From the NCBI GenBank assembly GCA_963721105.1, contig CAVRHY010000005.1, forward strand, positions 372,001-436,000: a DNA stretch of 64,000 nt, in the 5' to 3' direction. Under the pieces are notes generated by a model. That model searched no databases. It saw nothing but the letters and a program-made list of their open reading frames with translations, and was not told the origin of the DNA. Source of the DNA: Thermohalobaculum sp963721105. GTDB taxonomy: Bacteria > Pseudomonadota > Alphaproteobacteria > Rhodobacterales > Rhodobacteraceae. Shown here piece by piece: positions 50,722-59,689 of this stretch. Each line of letters opens with the position of its first letter. The first letter of the stretch is position 1. Position numbers and translations under genes: made by a program.

Positions 50722-52035
50722 CTACTGCGCCGCCAGTCGCGGGCGGTCGGGCGGGGTCGGGATGCCGGGGAATTCCTTGCGGAACTGGAAGTACTCGCGC
50801 TCGGTCAGCTCGACCGTCAGTCGGGTCGCCGCGTCCTCCTCGGCCCGCTCGACGACCTCGCCGTGGCTGTAGAGCCAGGCGACGGCGCGGCCCTGGTCGT
50901 GCGGGACGTCGATCGTGACGCGGTGGCGCTGCGGGAAGAGGCGCGCCTCGACAGCCGCCAGCAGCGCGTCGCAGCCCTCGCCCGTCACGGCCGAGACGGC
51001 CAGCACGGCGTCCTTGCGCTGCGCCTGGTTCAGCGCCGCGGCGCGCGCCTCGGGCGGCACGAGGTCGATCTTGTTCAGCACCTCCAGCATCCCGGCCAGC
51101 GCCGCCTCGTCCAGGCCCAGATCGCCCAGCACCGTCTCGACATCGGCCTTCTGCTGGTCGCTCTCGGGGCTGGCTATGTCGCGGACGTGGACCACGAGAT
51201 CGGCCTCCAGCACCTCCTCCAGCGTCGCGCGGAAGGCGGCGACCAGCTGCGTCGGCAGGTCCGAGATGAAGCCGACCGTGTCGCTGAGCACCGCCTGCCG
51301 GCCGGAGGGCAGCCGGATCTGCCGCATCGTCGGGTCGAGCGTCGCGAACAGCATGTCCTCGGCGCGCACGGTCGCCTCGGTCAGCCGGTTGAACAGCGTG
51401 GACTTGCCGGCATTGGTGTAGCCGACCAGCGCCACCACCGGGTGCGGCACCTTCTTGCGTGCCGAGCGGTGCAGCGAGCGGGTGTTCACCACCTTCTCGA
51501 GCTGGCGGCGGAGCCGGATGATGCGCTCGTCGATCTGCCGGCGGTCGCTCTCGATCTGCCGCTCGCCCGGGCCGCCCATGAAGCCGGCGCCGCCGCGCTG
51601 GCGCTCGAGGTGGGTCCATGAGCGGACGAGGCGCGATTTCTGGTATTCGAGATGCGCGAGATCGACCTGCAGCACGCCCTCGCGCGTCTGCGCCCGCTCG
51701 CCGAAGATTTCGAGGATCAGCCCGGTTCGGTCGAGCACCTTGGCCTTCCAGGCGCGTTCGAGGTTGCGCTGCTGGACGGGCGAGAGCGGGCCGTTGACGA
51801 TTACAAGACCGATCTCCAGCGCCGCGATCCGTCCGCCGATCTCCTCCACCTTGCCGGTGCCCAGCAGGGTCGCGGGGTGCGGGCGTGCCAGCCAGATGAT
51901 GTCGCCGCCCGCGAGGTCGAGCTCGGGCAGCGCGCGGGTCAGCGCCTCGCCCTCGGCCAGGCGTGCCGTCGCCTCCTCGGAGTCCGACTGTCCCCTGATC
52001 GCAGGATGCAGGACCAGCGTCCGGGTCAAGCGCAC
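50722..52035 (-). CDS. hflX: HflX: ribosome-associated GTPase
   Basis: 437 aa from the GTG at 52035. HflX splits stalled ribosomes. The N-terminal domain has HPATLLGTGKVEEIGGRIA and VIVNGPLSPVQQRNLERAW. The linker motif GGAGFMGGPGERQIESDRRQ follows. The G domain has ALVGYTNAGKSTLFNRLTEA (G1), LSDTVGFISDLPTQLVAAFR (G3) and VLNKIDLV (G4). It lies downstream of hfq, the universal proteobacterial order. Confidence 0.95.
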   Translation of the reverse strand: MRLTRTLVLHPAIRGQSDSEEATARLAEGEALTRALPELDLAGGDIIWLARPHPATLLGTGKVEEIGGRIAALEIGLVIVNGPLSPVQQRNLERAWKAKVLDRTGLILEIFGERAQTREGVLQVDLAHLEYQKSRLVRSWTHLERQRGGAGFMGGPGERQIESDRRQIDERIIRLRRQLEKVVNTRSLHRSARKKVPHPVVALVGYTNAGKSTLFNRLTEATVRAEDMLFATLDPTMRQIRLPSGRQAVLSDTVGFISDLPTQLVAAFRATLEEVLEADLVVHVRDIASPESDQQKADVETVLGDLGLDEAALAGMLEVLNKIDLVPPEARAAALNQAQRKDAVLAVSAVTGEGCDALLAAVEARLFPQRHRVTIDVPHDQGRAVAWLYSHGEVVERAEEDAATRLTVELTEREYFQFRKEFPGIPTPPDRPRLAAQ

Positions 52036-52105
52036 CCGCCTGCCGCGGGCCGGCGCGGACCCTGGCGCAGCGAGCCAATGCTCACCCGGATGCTCGTCTG
52101 GCTAC

Positions 52106-52345
52106 TCAACTTTCGCCGTCTCCCTCGTACAGGCTGAAGGGTTGCGACGGCATCACGGTGGAAATCGCGTGCTTGTAGACCAGCTGGCTCTGCCCGTCAC
52201 GGCGCAGCAGAACGCAGAAATTGTCGAACCAGGTGATGACCCCCTGCAGCTTCACGCCGTTTACCAGAAAAACGGTGACGGGGACCTTTTGCTTGCGGAC
52301 GTGATTGAGAAAGGTGTCCTGAAGGTTCTGTCTTGCTTCGGCCAT
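52106..52345 (-). CDS. hfq: Hfq: RNA chaperone
   Basis: 79 aa. Sm1 motif: LQDTFLNHVRKQKVPVTVFL and NGVKLQGVITWFDNFCVLLR. Sm2 motif: LVYKHAIST. It forms a hexamer that pairs small RNAs with mRNAs. AAGGCGGA precedes the ATG. The short C-terminus is typical of alphaproteobacteria. Confidence 0.97.
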   Translation of the reverse strand: MAEARQNLQDTFLNHVRKQKVPVTVFLVNGVKLQGVITWFDNFCVLLRRDGQSQLVYKHAISTVMPSQPFSLYEGDGES

Positions 52346-52418
52346 TCTGTCCGCCTTGTTTTTTCTTTTGTCCGAACTCGTCAGGTCACACCAAGCGGTT
52401 GCGCCCTATGTCGGTACG

Positions 52419-53990
52419 CTACCATCGGGAGAGTGGTGATTCGACCGCGTCATTTCCAGTCCTTTTTGCACGCGCGAGAAACCGCCCCCAGCTCTCGGGA
52501 TGCAACAGGACGATCGCGACCAGGGTTTCGATCCGCCCGAGCAGCATGGCGGCCGCCAGGATAATCTGCTGGGCAATGTCCAGCCGGGCAAAGCCGCCGG
52601 AATCCTCGGCGACGATCGCGTAGGCCGGGCCGGTGTTCGACAGCGCCGCCGTCGCCGCGATCAGCCCGTCCGACAGGTCCATCCCGCTGAGCGTCAGCAT
52701 CAGCAGCGTGACGACGAAGGCCACGCTGAACAGCATCATGAACGCCCAGGCGATCATCGCCCCCTCGCGCCGCAGCCCGCGCGCCCCCTGCCCGGCGCCG
52801 GCGACGCTGTGCGGCTTGGCGATGCGCTCGAGCTCGCGCGCACCGTGCCTAATCATCGCATAGGCGCGGATCAGCTTGATGCCGCCGGCCGTCGTCGCGG
52901 CGCCGCCGCCTATGGCGCAGAGCGCCAAGAGGATCATCCCCGGGTTGCCGTGACCGCTCCAGTCGCGGGCGCCGTGCCAGCCGGCGCTCTCGAAGCCGGT
53001 CGTCGTCACGAACGACAGGCTGGTGAACGCGGCGCCCCAGAGCGCCTCCATGCCGGCCAGCACCCCGCCGGGCGCCTCCTTCTCGATGGCGCCGGCCCAG
53101 TGGCGCAGGAAGAGCGCCAGCGTCGAGACGATGACCAGCGCCGCCATCAGTCGCAGCTCGGGGTCGGTGCGCCAGTTCACGCGCTGGCCAACCTGGCTGG
53201 CGCGCGAGTAGAACAGGCGCGTCGTCGCGAGCACCATGAAGATTGCGGCGGCGGCCTCGACCCAGAAATTGCGCGCCGCCCCCAGCCCGCCTGCGACCGG
53301 CGAGATGCCGCTGGTCGAGATGATCGACATGGCGTGCACGGCCGAGACGAGGCCGGGCTCGGCGAGCGCGTTGAAGACCAGCGCCAGCACGGCCGTCATC
53401 ACCAGGTAGACCGGCAGGACGGTGCGCAGCGCCCGGGCCAGCCGGTTCTCGAAGGGTGCGGCGGGCAGGCGCAGGTCGACGGCGCGGCCCTCGCCCGATA
53501 TCTCGGCCGCCGACATCACCTCGAACCCGCCCAGCCGGCGCGGCGCCAGGATGGCGTAGGCAGACAGCAGCGTCATCAGCCCGCCGAACCAGCCCGTCAG
53601 CCCGCGCCAGAGGTGGATGGAGGGCGGCACCAGGTCCGGGTCGCGGAACACGGTGCCGCCGGTCGTCGTCAGGTCGGCGACCATCTCGAACCAGGCGCCG
53701 CCGGTGCCGATCCAGGGCGTCACCAGGATCAGCGGCAGCGCCGCGAAGCAGGGCAGCAGCAGCCAGGCCAGCAGCAGCGTCGCCAGCTCGCTCCGCGCCT
53801 GCTCGCGCCCCCCCATCGGCGGCAGCAGCACCGCCAGCCCGGCGGAAACGAACAGGCAGAAGACCGACGAGAAGAAAAAGCCGCGCGCGGCGCGCCAGTC
53901 GGCTTCGGTCGCGGCCTGGACGGCCGGCACCAGCATGCCGAGCGCCAGCAACCCGATCAGCAGCGCCAGAACCGGCAGGCGCGCGACCAT
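52419..53990 (-). CDS. trkH: TrkH: potassium uptake channel subunit
   Basis: 523 aa inner-membrane protein with four M1-P-M2 repeats. Selectivity-filter-like sites are seen in DLTTTGGTVFRDPDLVPPSI, MSIISTSGISPVAGG, SFVTTTGFESAGW and ALSNTGPAYAI, each with a Gly after Ser/Thr. It forms the K+ path of the Trk system with TrkA. It starts two bases after the trkA stop. It is longer than the typical 480 aa because of an N-terminal hydrophobic region. Confidence 0.95.
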   Translation of the reverse strand: MVARLPVLALLIGLLALGMLVPAVQAATEADWRAARGFFFSSVFCLFVSAGLAVLLPPMGGREQARSELATLLLAWLLLPCFAALPLILVTPWIGTGGAWFEMVADLTTTGGTVFRDPDLVPPSIHLWRGLTGWFGGLMTLLSAYAILAPRRLGGFEVMSAAEISGEGRAVDLRLPAAPFENRLARALRTVLPVYLVMTAVLALVFNALAEPGLVSAVHAMSIISTSGISPVAGGLGAARNFWVEAAAAIFMVLATTRLFYSRASQVGQRVNWRTDPELRLMAALVIVSTLALFLRHWAGAIEKEAPGGVLAGMEALWGAAFTSLSFVTTTGFESAGWHGARDWSGHGNPGMILLALCAIGGGAATTAGGIKLIRAYAMIRHGARELERIAKPHSVAGAGQGARGLRREGAMIAWAFMMLFSVAFVVTLLMLTLSGMDLSDGLIAATAALSNTGPAYAIVAEDSGGFARLDIAQQIILAAAMLLGRIETLVAIVLLHPESWGRFLARAKRTGNDAVESPLSRW

Positions 53991-53992
53991 GC

Positions 53993-55369
53993 TCAGAAGA
54001 AGTCCATGCTGACGCGGAACATCTGCTCGACCTGGCGCACGGACGTGCGCACGGCGAAGACGACCATCACGTCGCCGACCCGGACGACGAGGTCGCCGGT
54101 CGGCATCTTCAGAGTGCCGTCGCCGCCCAGCACGGCGCCGACAATCGAGCCGCCGGGGAATCCGATGTCCCGGATGCGCTTGCCGGCGATCGGCGAGGTC
54201 GCCATCACCTGCGCCTCGATGACCTCGGCCTCGCCGCCGCCGACCGAGTAGACGGCGCGCACCTTGCCGCGCCGGACATGGCGCAGGATCGACGAGACGG
54301 TCGTGGCGCGCGGGTTGATCAGCGCGTCGACCCCCAGCGCCTCGGCGATGCGGTTGTAGACCGGGTCCTTGGCCAGCGCGATGCCGATCGGACAGCCCGC
54401 CTCGTGCGCCAGCGCGCAGGCCAGCAGGTTGACGCGGTCGTCGTCGGTCAGCGCGACCAGCGCGTCGGCGTCGGCGACCCCGACCTCCTCCATGATCTCG
54501 GCGTCGAGCACGTCGCCGTTCAGCACGATGGTGCGCTCCAGCTGGTCGGCGGCGAACTCGGCGCGCGACCGGTTCATTTCGACGATCTTGGCGCGCAGGC
54601 GGCCGGTCTCCTCGATCTGGCGCGCGACGCGCAGCCCGATGTTGCCGGCGCCGACCAGCACGACGCGCTCGGCGACAAGGTTTTCGCGGCCGAAGATGCC
54701 GAAGGCACGCTGCACGTCGGCGCGCGCGGCGACGAAATAGACCTCGTCATGCGGGAAGAGCTGGTCGTCGGAACTGGCCGCCCACAGCTTGCCGTCGCGG
54801 CGAATGGCCACCACGATGCAGCGCAGCGTCGAGAACAGCTCGGTCAGCTGGCGCAGCGGCGTGTTGATGGTCGGGCAGTCCTCGGGAATGTTGAGGCCGA
54901 CAAACTCGACCTTGCCGTCCAGGAACGGCTCGATGTCGAAGGCGGCTGTGGCGGCCAGCCGGCGCATCGTGACCTTGGCGATCTCGGTCTCGGGCGAGAT
55001 GATGACGTCGATCGGCATGTGCTCGCGGCGGAACAGGTCGGACCACTCGGCTTCCAGGTAGCTCTCGGTGCGCACGCGGGCGATCTTGACCGGCACCTCG
55101 AAGACCGAATGCGCCACCTGGCAGGCGACCATGTTCACCTCGTCCAGCGAGGTCGCGGCGATCAGCATCTCGGCGTCGCGGGCGCCGGCGCGCGCCAGCA
55201 CGTCCGGGTGCGAGGCAAAGCCGACGACGCCCGAGACGTCGAGCGAGTCCGTCACCTGGCGCACCAGATGCGGGTTGGTGTCGATGATGGTGACGGAATT
55301 GCCCTCGTCCGACAGGTGACGGGCGATCTGAGAGCCGACCTGGCCGGCGCCGCAGACGATCAGCTTCAT
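53993..55369 (-). CDS. trkA: TrkA: NAD-binding regulator of K+ uptake
   Basis: 458 aa cytosolic RCK protein with two tandem Rossmann/TrkA-C units. The first is MKLIVCGAGQVGSQIARHLS with ...SVTIIDTNPH. The second is RVVLVGAGNIGLRVARQIEE. TrkA_C parts include EPFLDGKVEFVGLNIPED. It gates TrkH on NAD(H)/ATP binding. It belongs to the ntr-trk-hfq block, but accessory genes separate it here from ntrX. Confidence 0.96.
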   Translation of the reverse strand: MKLIVCGAGQVGSQIARHLSDEGNSVTIIDTNPHLVRQVTDSLDVSGVVGFASHPDVLARAGARDAEMLIAATSLDEVNMVACQVAHSVFEVPVKIARVRTESYLEAEWSDLFRREHMPIDVIISPETEIAKVTMRRLAATAAFDIEPFLDGKVEFVGLNIPEDCPTINTPLRQLTELFSTLRCIVVAIRRDGKLWAASSDDQLFPHDEVYFVAARADVQRAFGIFGRENLVAERVVLVGAGNIGLRVARQIEETGRLRAKIVEMNRSRAEFAADQLERTIVLNGDVLDAEIMEEVGVADADALVALTDDDRVNLLACALAHEAGCPIGIALAKDPVYNRIAEALGVDALINPRATTVSSILRHVRRGKVRAVYSVGGGEAEVIEAQVMATSPIAGKRIRDIGFPGGSIVGAVLGGDGTLKMPTGDLVVRVGDVMVVFAVRTSVRQVEQMFRVSMDFF

Positions 55370-55590
55370 GAACCCATCCCTCGTGCCCGCCCTGCCCGGC
55401 CGGGCCAGAGAATCCTATGTCGTGGCGGCTGCGGCGTCAAACGGCGGGCGGCCAGCGCGCCTCGGGACCCGGCCGGGAGGCGGATCGTCGCCCGTCAAGT
55501 CTTTCGGTGGGCCGGCGTTCGTGATCTGCTGGCGCAAAGTCTCGACGGGATACCCGACCGCGGTCGGTCACGTCTTTCTGGGGGGATGCC

Positions 55591-56193
55591 TTGTTTCGCA
55601 AATCCTGCAGTCCGGTCACGCAGCACGGAAAGACGCGATCCCGGCCGGCCCTGATGCGGGCGATCGTCGCCTGCGCGGCGGCGACGGCGGCCTGCCAGTC
55701 GATTGACCAGCCGCCCCCGGCGGACGATGCCGAGGCGCTCGCGCTATCGACCGGCGAGACGGCGCTGCTGGCGGCCTCGCAGGCGGCCGAGGCGCCGCAC
55801 ATCTACATGGACCTGCAATATGACCACAGCGGCCCGGTCTCCGTCGTCTTCGCGATCGACCGCAGCAAGGATGGCACGCCCTCGGACGACCCGGCCATCC
55901 GGCTGACGCCGGAGGACGGCAAGTGCAACCCGCAGATCCTGCGATTCTACGACTTTCCGCCGGCCGCCCTGGAGCACCCGGTCTACAGCCAGAACGTCGC
56001 CCTGCTCGACGGCGTGACGCTTTGGGACCTGCCGAATTTGATGGCCGTCGAGACGACGGCGGAGATGATGCGTCGCGGCCTGGTCTCGGAGCCGCAGGCG
56101 AGCCGGCCGCAGAACGTCTGCGCGCGAAAGCTGTGGACGCTGCTCGTCACCAGCGAGGATTTCGAGAAGACCGAGGACCCGCCCGTTCCGTGA
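55591..56193 (+). CDS. Hypothetical exported protein
   Basis: 200 aa, or about 179 aa if the ATG at 55654 (MRAIVACAAATAACQSIDQ) is used. That shorter form has a signal peptide ending in a Cys that could be lipidated. The rest (HIYMDLQYDHSGPVSVVFAI, NPQILRFYDFPPAALEHPVY, LLDGVTLWDLPNLMAVETTA) belongs to no family I know. It is the first of the genes inserted between trkA and ntrX and is divergent from trkA. The 221 bp before it hold no recognised feature. Confidence 0.6.
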   Translation: MFRKSCSPVTQHGKTRSRPALMRAIVACAAATAACQSIDQPPPADDAEALALSTGETALLAASQAAEAPHIYMDLQYDHSGPVSVVFAIDRSKDGTPSDDPAIRLTPEDGKCNPQILRFYDFPPAALEHPVYSQNVALLDGVTLWDLPNLMAVETTAEMMRRGLVSEPQASRPQNVCARKLWTLLVTSEDFEKTEDPPVP

Positions 56194-56333
56194 CGCCGGC
56201 CCTTGAAACCGACCCGTCTTCCGCCGACTGCCAGCCAAAGAAGCGCGGCACTGGAGCGCCCGACAGACGAGCCGAAAATCTGACACATTTCTCGTCGAAG
56301 TTGTCTTCGGGGCAAGTGAAACGAGGCAAGCGA

Positions 56334-56879
56334 ATGACCGACCTTCTGCAGATCGCCCGAACCCGGTGCGAAGATCTGCGGCGTGAAGCACGCCAGCTCG
56401 AGGAATTCATCAGTTTCGGCGAGTCACTGATCGGCGACACCCGGTCGAACCTGCGAAGCGGGCAGAATGGCGCGCCGACGCCGTTCCCGGGTTCGGGCCG
56501 CGAAAGCCAGCCCGACAAGGCAGCCGGGAGCGGTAAGGCTGTGACGGACCTCGTCGAAATCGCCCGCCTGCGGCGCGCAAAGGCGCGCGCCGAGATCGAC
56601 GCCCTGAACCAGTTCATCCTGACGGCGGACAGGCTGCTGCGCCCCCGCGCGAAAGCGGCCGCCACGACGGCACCCGGGACGACGGAGACGGCGCGTCCGG
56701 GCACGACGGCCCTGCCCCATGGGCTCGCGGCGAAAGCCGCCGCGATGAAGGGCGGCCACGAGGGCACCGGCCAGGGGCAGAAGCCGGATCCCGCGGCAGC
56801 AAAGGCTCCCGACGGGCACTTGTCCGAATGGATGAACGACACCTTCGACTTCGAGCAGTTGGCGACGGGCGCGGCCTGA
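56334..56879 (+). CDS. Protein with two copies of a small helical module (paralogue of 7765-8025)
   Basis: 181 aa, start ATG 56334 after GAGGCAAG. Residues 1-33 (MTDLLQIARTRCEDLRREAR, then QLEEFISFGESLIG) and about 71-103 (VTDLVEIARLRRAKARAEID, then ALNQFILTADRLLR) are copies of one amphipathic helical unit, joined by a Gly/Pro/Ser linker. The same unit forms the N-terminus of the small ORF in the thiamine operon. After an Ala/Thr-rich linker the C-terminus is GHLSEWMNDTFDFEQLATGA. No signal peptide, no known family, function unknown. Confidence 0.72.
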   Translation: MTDLLQIARTRCEDLRREARQLEEFISFGESLIGDTRSNLRSGQNGAPTPFPGSGRESQPDKAAGSGKAVTDLVEIARLRRAKARAEIDALNQFILTADRLLRPRAKAAATTAPGTTETARPGTTALPHGLAAKAAAMKGGHEGTGQGQKPDPAAAKAPDGHLSEWMNDTFDFEQLATGAA

Positions 56880-56922
56880 GGCGCCGTCCCGTCTCCAAAA
56901 TCCCCGCCAGGGGCCCGAAAGC

Positions 56923-58095
56923 CTACGCCAGCGCCTCGACCATCCCGTCGATGGCGCGGTCCAGCACCGTGCGCGGCATCGCGAAGTTGAAGCGCAGCCA
57001 GCCATCGCCGCCCTTGCCGAAGATCGCGCCCTTGTGCGGCGCCACCTTGCCGCGCTCGACGCAACGGCGGAACAGCTCGTCGGCCGGCAGACCCAGCGCA
57101 GAGAAATCCACCCAGCCCAGGTAGGTCGCATCGACGGGCATCGAGCGCACGCCGGGGATGCGCTCGGCCAGGCCGGCATTCAGCCGGTCGCGGTTCGCCG
57201 CCAGGTACGGCAACAGCGCGTCGAGCCATTCGGCGCCGTGCGCATAGGCTGCGGTCGCCATCAGTGCGCCGATCCGGTTCGGGTTGCCGAGGCCGGCCGC
57301 GGCCTTTACGCGGGCGACCTTGCTCCGCATCTCGGGGTTCGAGATGACGGTGAAGCCGACCTGTCCGCCGGCGATGTTGAAGGTCTTGCTGGGGGCGACC
57401 AGCGTCACCAGCCGGTCGCTGACCTCGGGCACGGCCTTCGCCGTGACGTGGTGAGTCGAGCCGGGGAAGACCAGGTCGTGGTGGATCTCGTCCGAGATCA
57501 GGATCAGGTCGCGCTCGATGCAGAACCGGGCCAGCGCGCGCAGTTCGACCTTGGTCCAGACCCGCCCGCCGGGGTTGTGCGGCGAACACAGCAGCACGAC
57601 GCGGACATCGCGCGGCAGGTCGGCGGCCAGCTGATCGAGGTCCATCTCGTAGCGGCCCTGCACCAGCTTCAGCTCGCTCTCGACCATGCGCCGGCCGGTG
57701 GCCCGGATGATGTTGCCGAACGAGTGGTAGACCGGCGAGAACACGACGACGCCCTGCCCCTCGTCGGTAAAGGCCTGCAGGCACAGGCCGATGGCCGAAA
57801 CCAGGCCAGGGGCGGCGTCGATCCACTCGGCATCGGGCATCCAGCCGTGCCGCCCGGTCATCCAGTCGATCACCGCCTGCTTCATCGCCACGTCGTCGCC
57901 GAAATAGCCGTGCACGCCATGCTCGGCGGCGGCGCGGATCGCGTCGTTGACGGCGGGCGGCGAGCGGAAGTCCATGTCCGCGACCGTCATCGCGATCACG
58001 TCAGGATCGGTGATGCCATAACGCGCCGCCAGCCCGTCCACCTTGCTCGCATGCGTGCCGCGGCGCGAAATCACCTCGTCGAAGTCGAAAACCAC
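56923..58095 (-). CDS. PatB/MalY-type PLP-dependent C-S lyase
   Basis: 390 aa fold-type I aminotransferase-like enzyme. Opening signatures are MVFDFDEVISRRGTHASKVD and VIAMTVADMDFRSPPAVNDA. LLCSPHNPGGRVW is the cofactor-binding stretch. ILISDEIHHDLVF carries the Asp. The PLP Lys is in TLVAPSKTFNIAGGQVGF. The Arg for the carboxylate is in GWLRFNFAMP. Family members cleave cystathionine or other cysteine S-conjugates. It is part of the block inserted between trkA and ntrX. Confidence 0.92.
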   Translation of the reverse strand: MVFDFDEVISRRGTHASKVDGLAARYGITDPDVIAMTVADMDFRSPPAVNDAIRAAAEHGVHGYFGDDVAMKQAVIDWMTGRHGWMPDAEWIDAAPGLVSAIGLCLQAFTDEGQGVVVFSPVYHSFGNIIRATGRRMVESELKLVQGRYEMDLDQLAADLPRDVRVVLLCSPHNPGGRVWTKVELRALARFCIERDLILISDEIHHDLVFPGSTHHVTAKAVPEVSDRLVTLVAPSKTFNIAGGQVGFTVISNPEMRSKVARVKAAAGLGNPNRIGALMATAAYAHGAEWLDALLPYLAANRDRLNAGLAERIPGVRSMPVDATYLGWVDFSALGLPADELFRRCVERGKVAPHKGAIFGKGGDGWLRFNFAMPRTVLDRAIDGMVEALA

Positions 58096-58293
58096 TGCCT
58101 GTCCCTTTTGTCAGCTCCGCCGGCGCCATTAGCGCAGAACCGCGGGCGCCGCCAGCGGCGCCGTCGGTCCGCCACGGGCATCCTGGCGCCGCGCAGGCTT
58201 GCGGAGTGAGGGTGGATCGGGAATGCTTTTGCCGCGCGCCCCGACCCGGGCCGCTGGGGGCGGTCGCTTGCGCGGGCACGATGCGGGGTTGCC

Positions 58294-59667
58294 ATGCTTC
58301 GCCGGCTCACGACCATCGTCGCTGCGGATGTCGCGGGGTTCTCGCGGCTCGTCGGCGCCGACGAGGAGGGCGTCCTTTCCGCGCTGCGGTCGCACGGGGC
58401 CGAGCTGATCGACCCGCTGCTGGCGCGGCATGGCGGTCGCATCGCCAACACCGCGGGCGACAGCCTGCTCGTCGAGTTCCCCAGCGCGGTCGAGGCAATG
58501 CGCTGCGCGCCGGCCCTGCAGGATGGGATGCGCGTGCGCAACGCGGCGCTGACCGAGGAGCGGCGCATCGTCTTCCGGGTCGGCGTCAATGTCGGCGACG
58601 TGGTGGCCGAGGGCGGCGACCTGCTGGGCGACGGAATGAACGTTGCGGCCCGGCTCGAGGCGCTGTGCCCGCCCGGCGGGATCGTGCTCAGCGGCTCGGT
58701 CCGCGACGCCGTCCGCGACCGGCTGCCCCTGCGGCTCGCCGACCTGGGCGAGGTCGCCGTCAAGAAAATCCCGCCCGGTCCGCGCCTTTCAGGTTCTGCG
58801 GGACGGAGAGGCCCAGGTTCGCGTCGGCCCGCCCGCGCGGTGGCGGCCGGTATGGGCGGTGGCGGCGGTCGCCGCCGTCGCCCTGGTCGGCCTGGCCGTG
58901 TGGCAGGCGCGGCAACCCGAGTTCCGGCCGGCGGACCCCGCTAAGATGGCGTTCGCCGTGCCGAAGGGGCCGTCCATCGCCGTCATGCCGTTCGGGACGC
59001 CGGTGCCGAGGGCGACGCCGCGTGGGTGGGGCTCGCCTGGGCGCATTGGCAGGACGTCTGGAACGGCTGGTCGGATTCGTCCGACGAGTCGATGCGCGGT
59101 TCGATCGAGGCCGCCGAGCGCGCCATCTAGATCGAGCCGCTGCTCTCGGACGGCTACTGGGTTCTCGCCTCGACCTCGCTGTGCTTCGAGGACGATCCCG
59201 AGAAGAGCATCGCGCTCTACCGCAAGGCGCTGGAGCTGAACCCGAACAGCCCCGACACGCTGGCCGAGTGGGGCGGGTATGCCATGCCAAATATGTTCCC
59301 CGACAAGGCCGGAGAGGGCGTGGCGATGGTCGAGAAGGCAATGCGGCTCAATCCGCGCCACGCCGACTGGTATGACGGCGCGATGGTAGCGGCGCTGTTC
59401 TTCGCGCAGCGGCCCGAGGATGCCACCCGGGCATTCCGAGAGGTCGAGTACCCGGCCTTCAACGTCCGGGTCTTCCTCGCCGCAAGCTATGGCGATGCCG
59501 GCAACGTCGATGACGGGCGCCGGGCCGTCGACAAGCTGCTGGAGCTGAAGCCCGGCTTCTCGCTGCGGAGCGTGATGGCCGAGCCCGAGATGTGCCCGCA
59601 GGGCACCAGCAGGCTAGGAATGATGATGCCGCTGGACGGGCTGGAGAAGGCCGGCCTGCCGTCGTGA
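58294..59667 (+). pseudogene. Broken class III nucleotide cyclase / TPR gene
   Basis: The N-terminus MLRRLTTIVAADVAGFSRLV to VNVGDVVAEGGDLLGDGMNV, AARLEALCPPGGIVLSG is a class III adenylate/guanylate cyclase domain. An extra G near 58785 shifts to AFQVLRDGEAQVRVGPPARW, a membrane helix and PSIAVMPFG. There the usual TolB-like middle part is missing: the sequence jumps to AWVGLAWAHWQDVWNGWSDS in a further frame. An in-frame TAG at 59128-59130 replaces the expected Glu codon (AERAI*IEPLLSDG). The TPR region then runs to the stop. A shift, an internal loss and a nonsense codon make decay certain. Confidence 0.85.
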
Positions 59668-59689
59668 GCGGCAGCGCGGCCCCGCATTC

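Noticed and set aside
52500..54251. Plus-strand ORF antisense to trkH
   Set aside because: TrkH selectivity-filter repeats are unmistakable on the minus strand; the antisense translation is Gln/Arg/His-rich noise.
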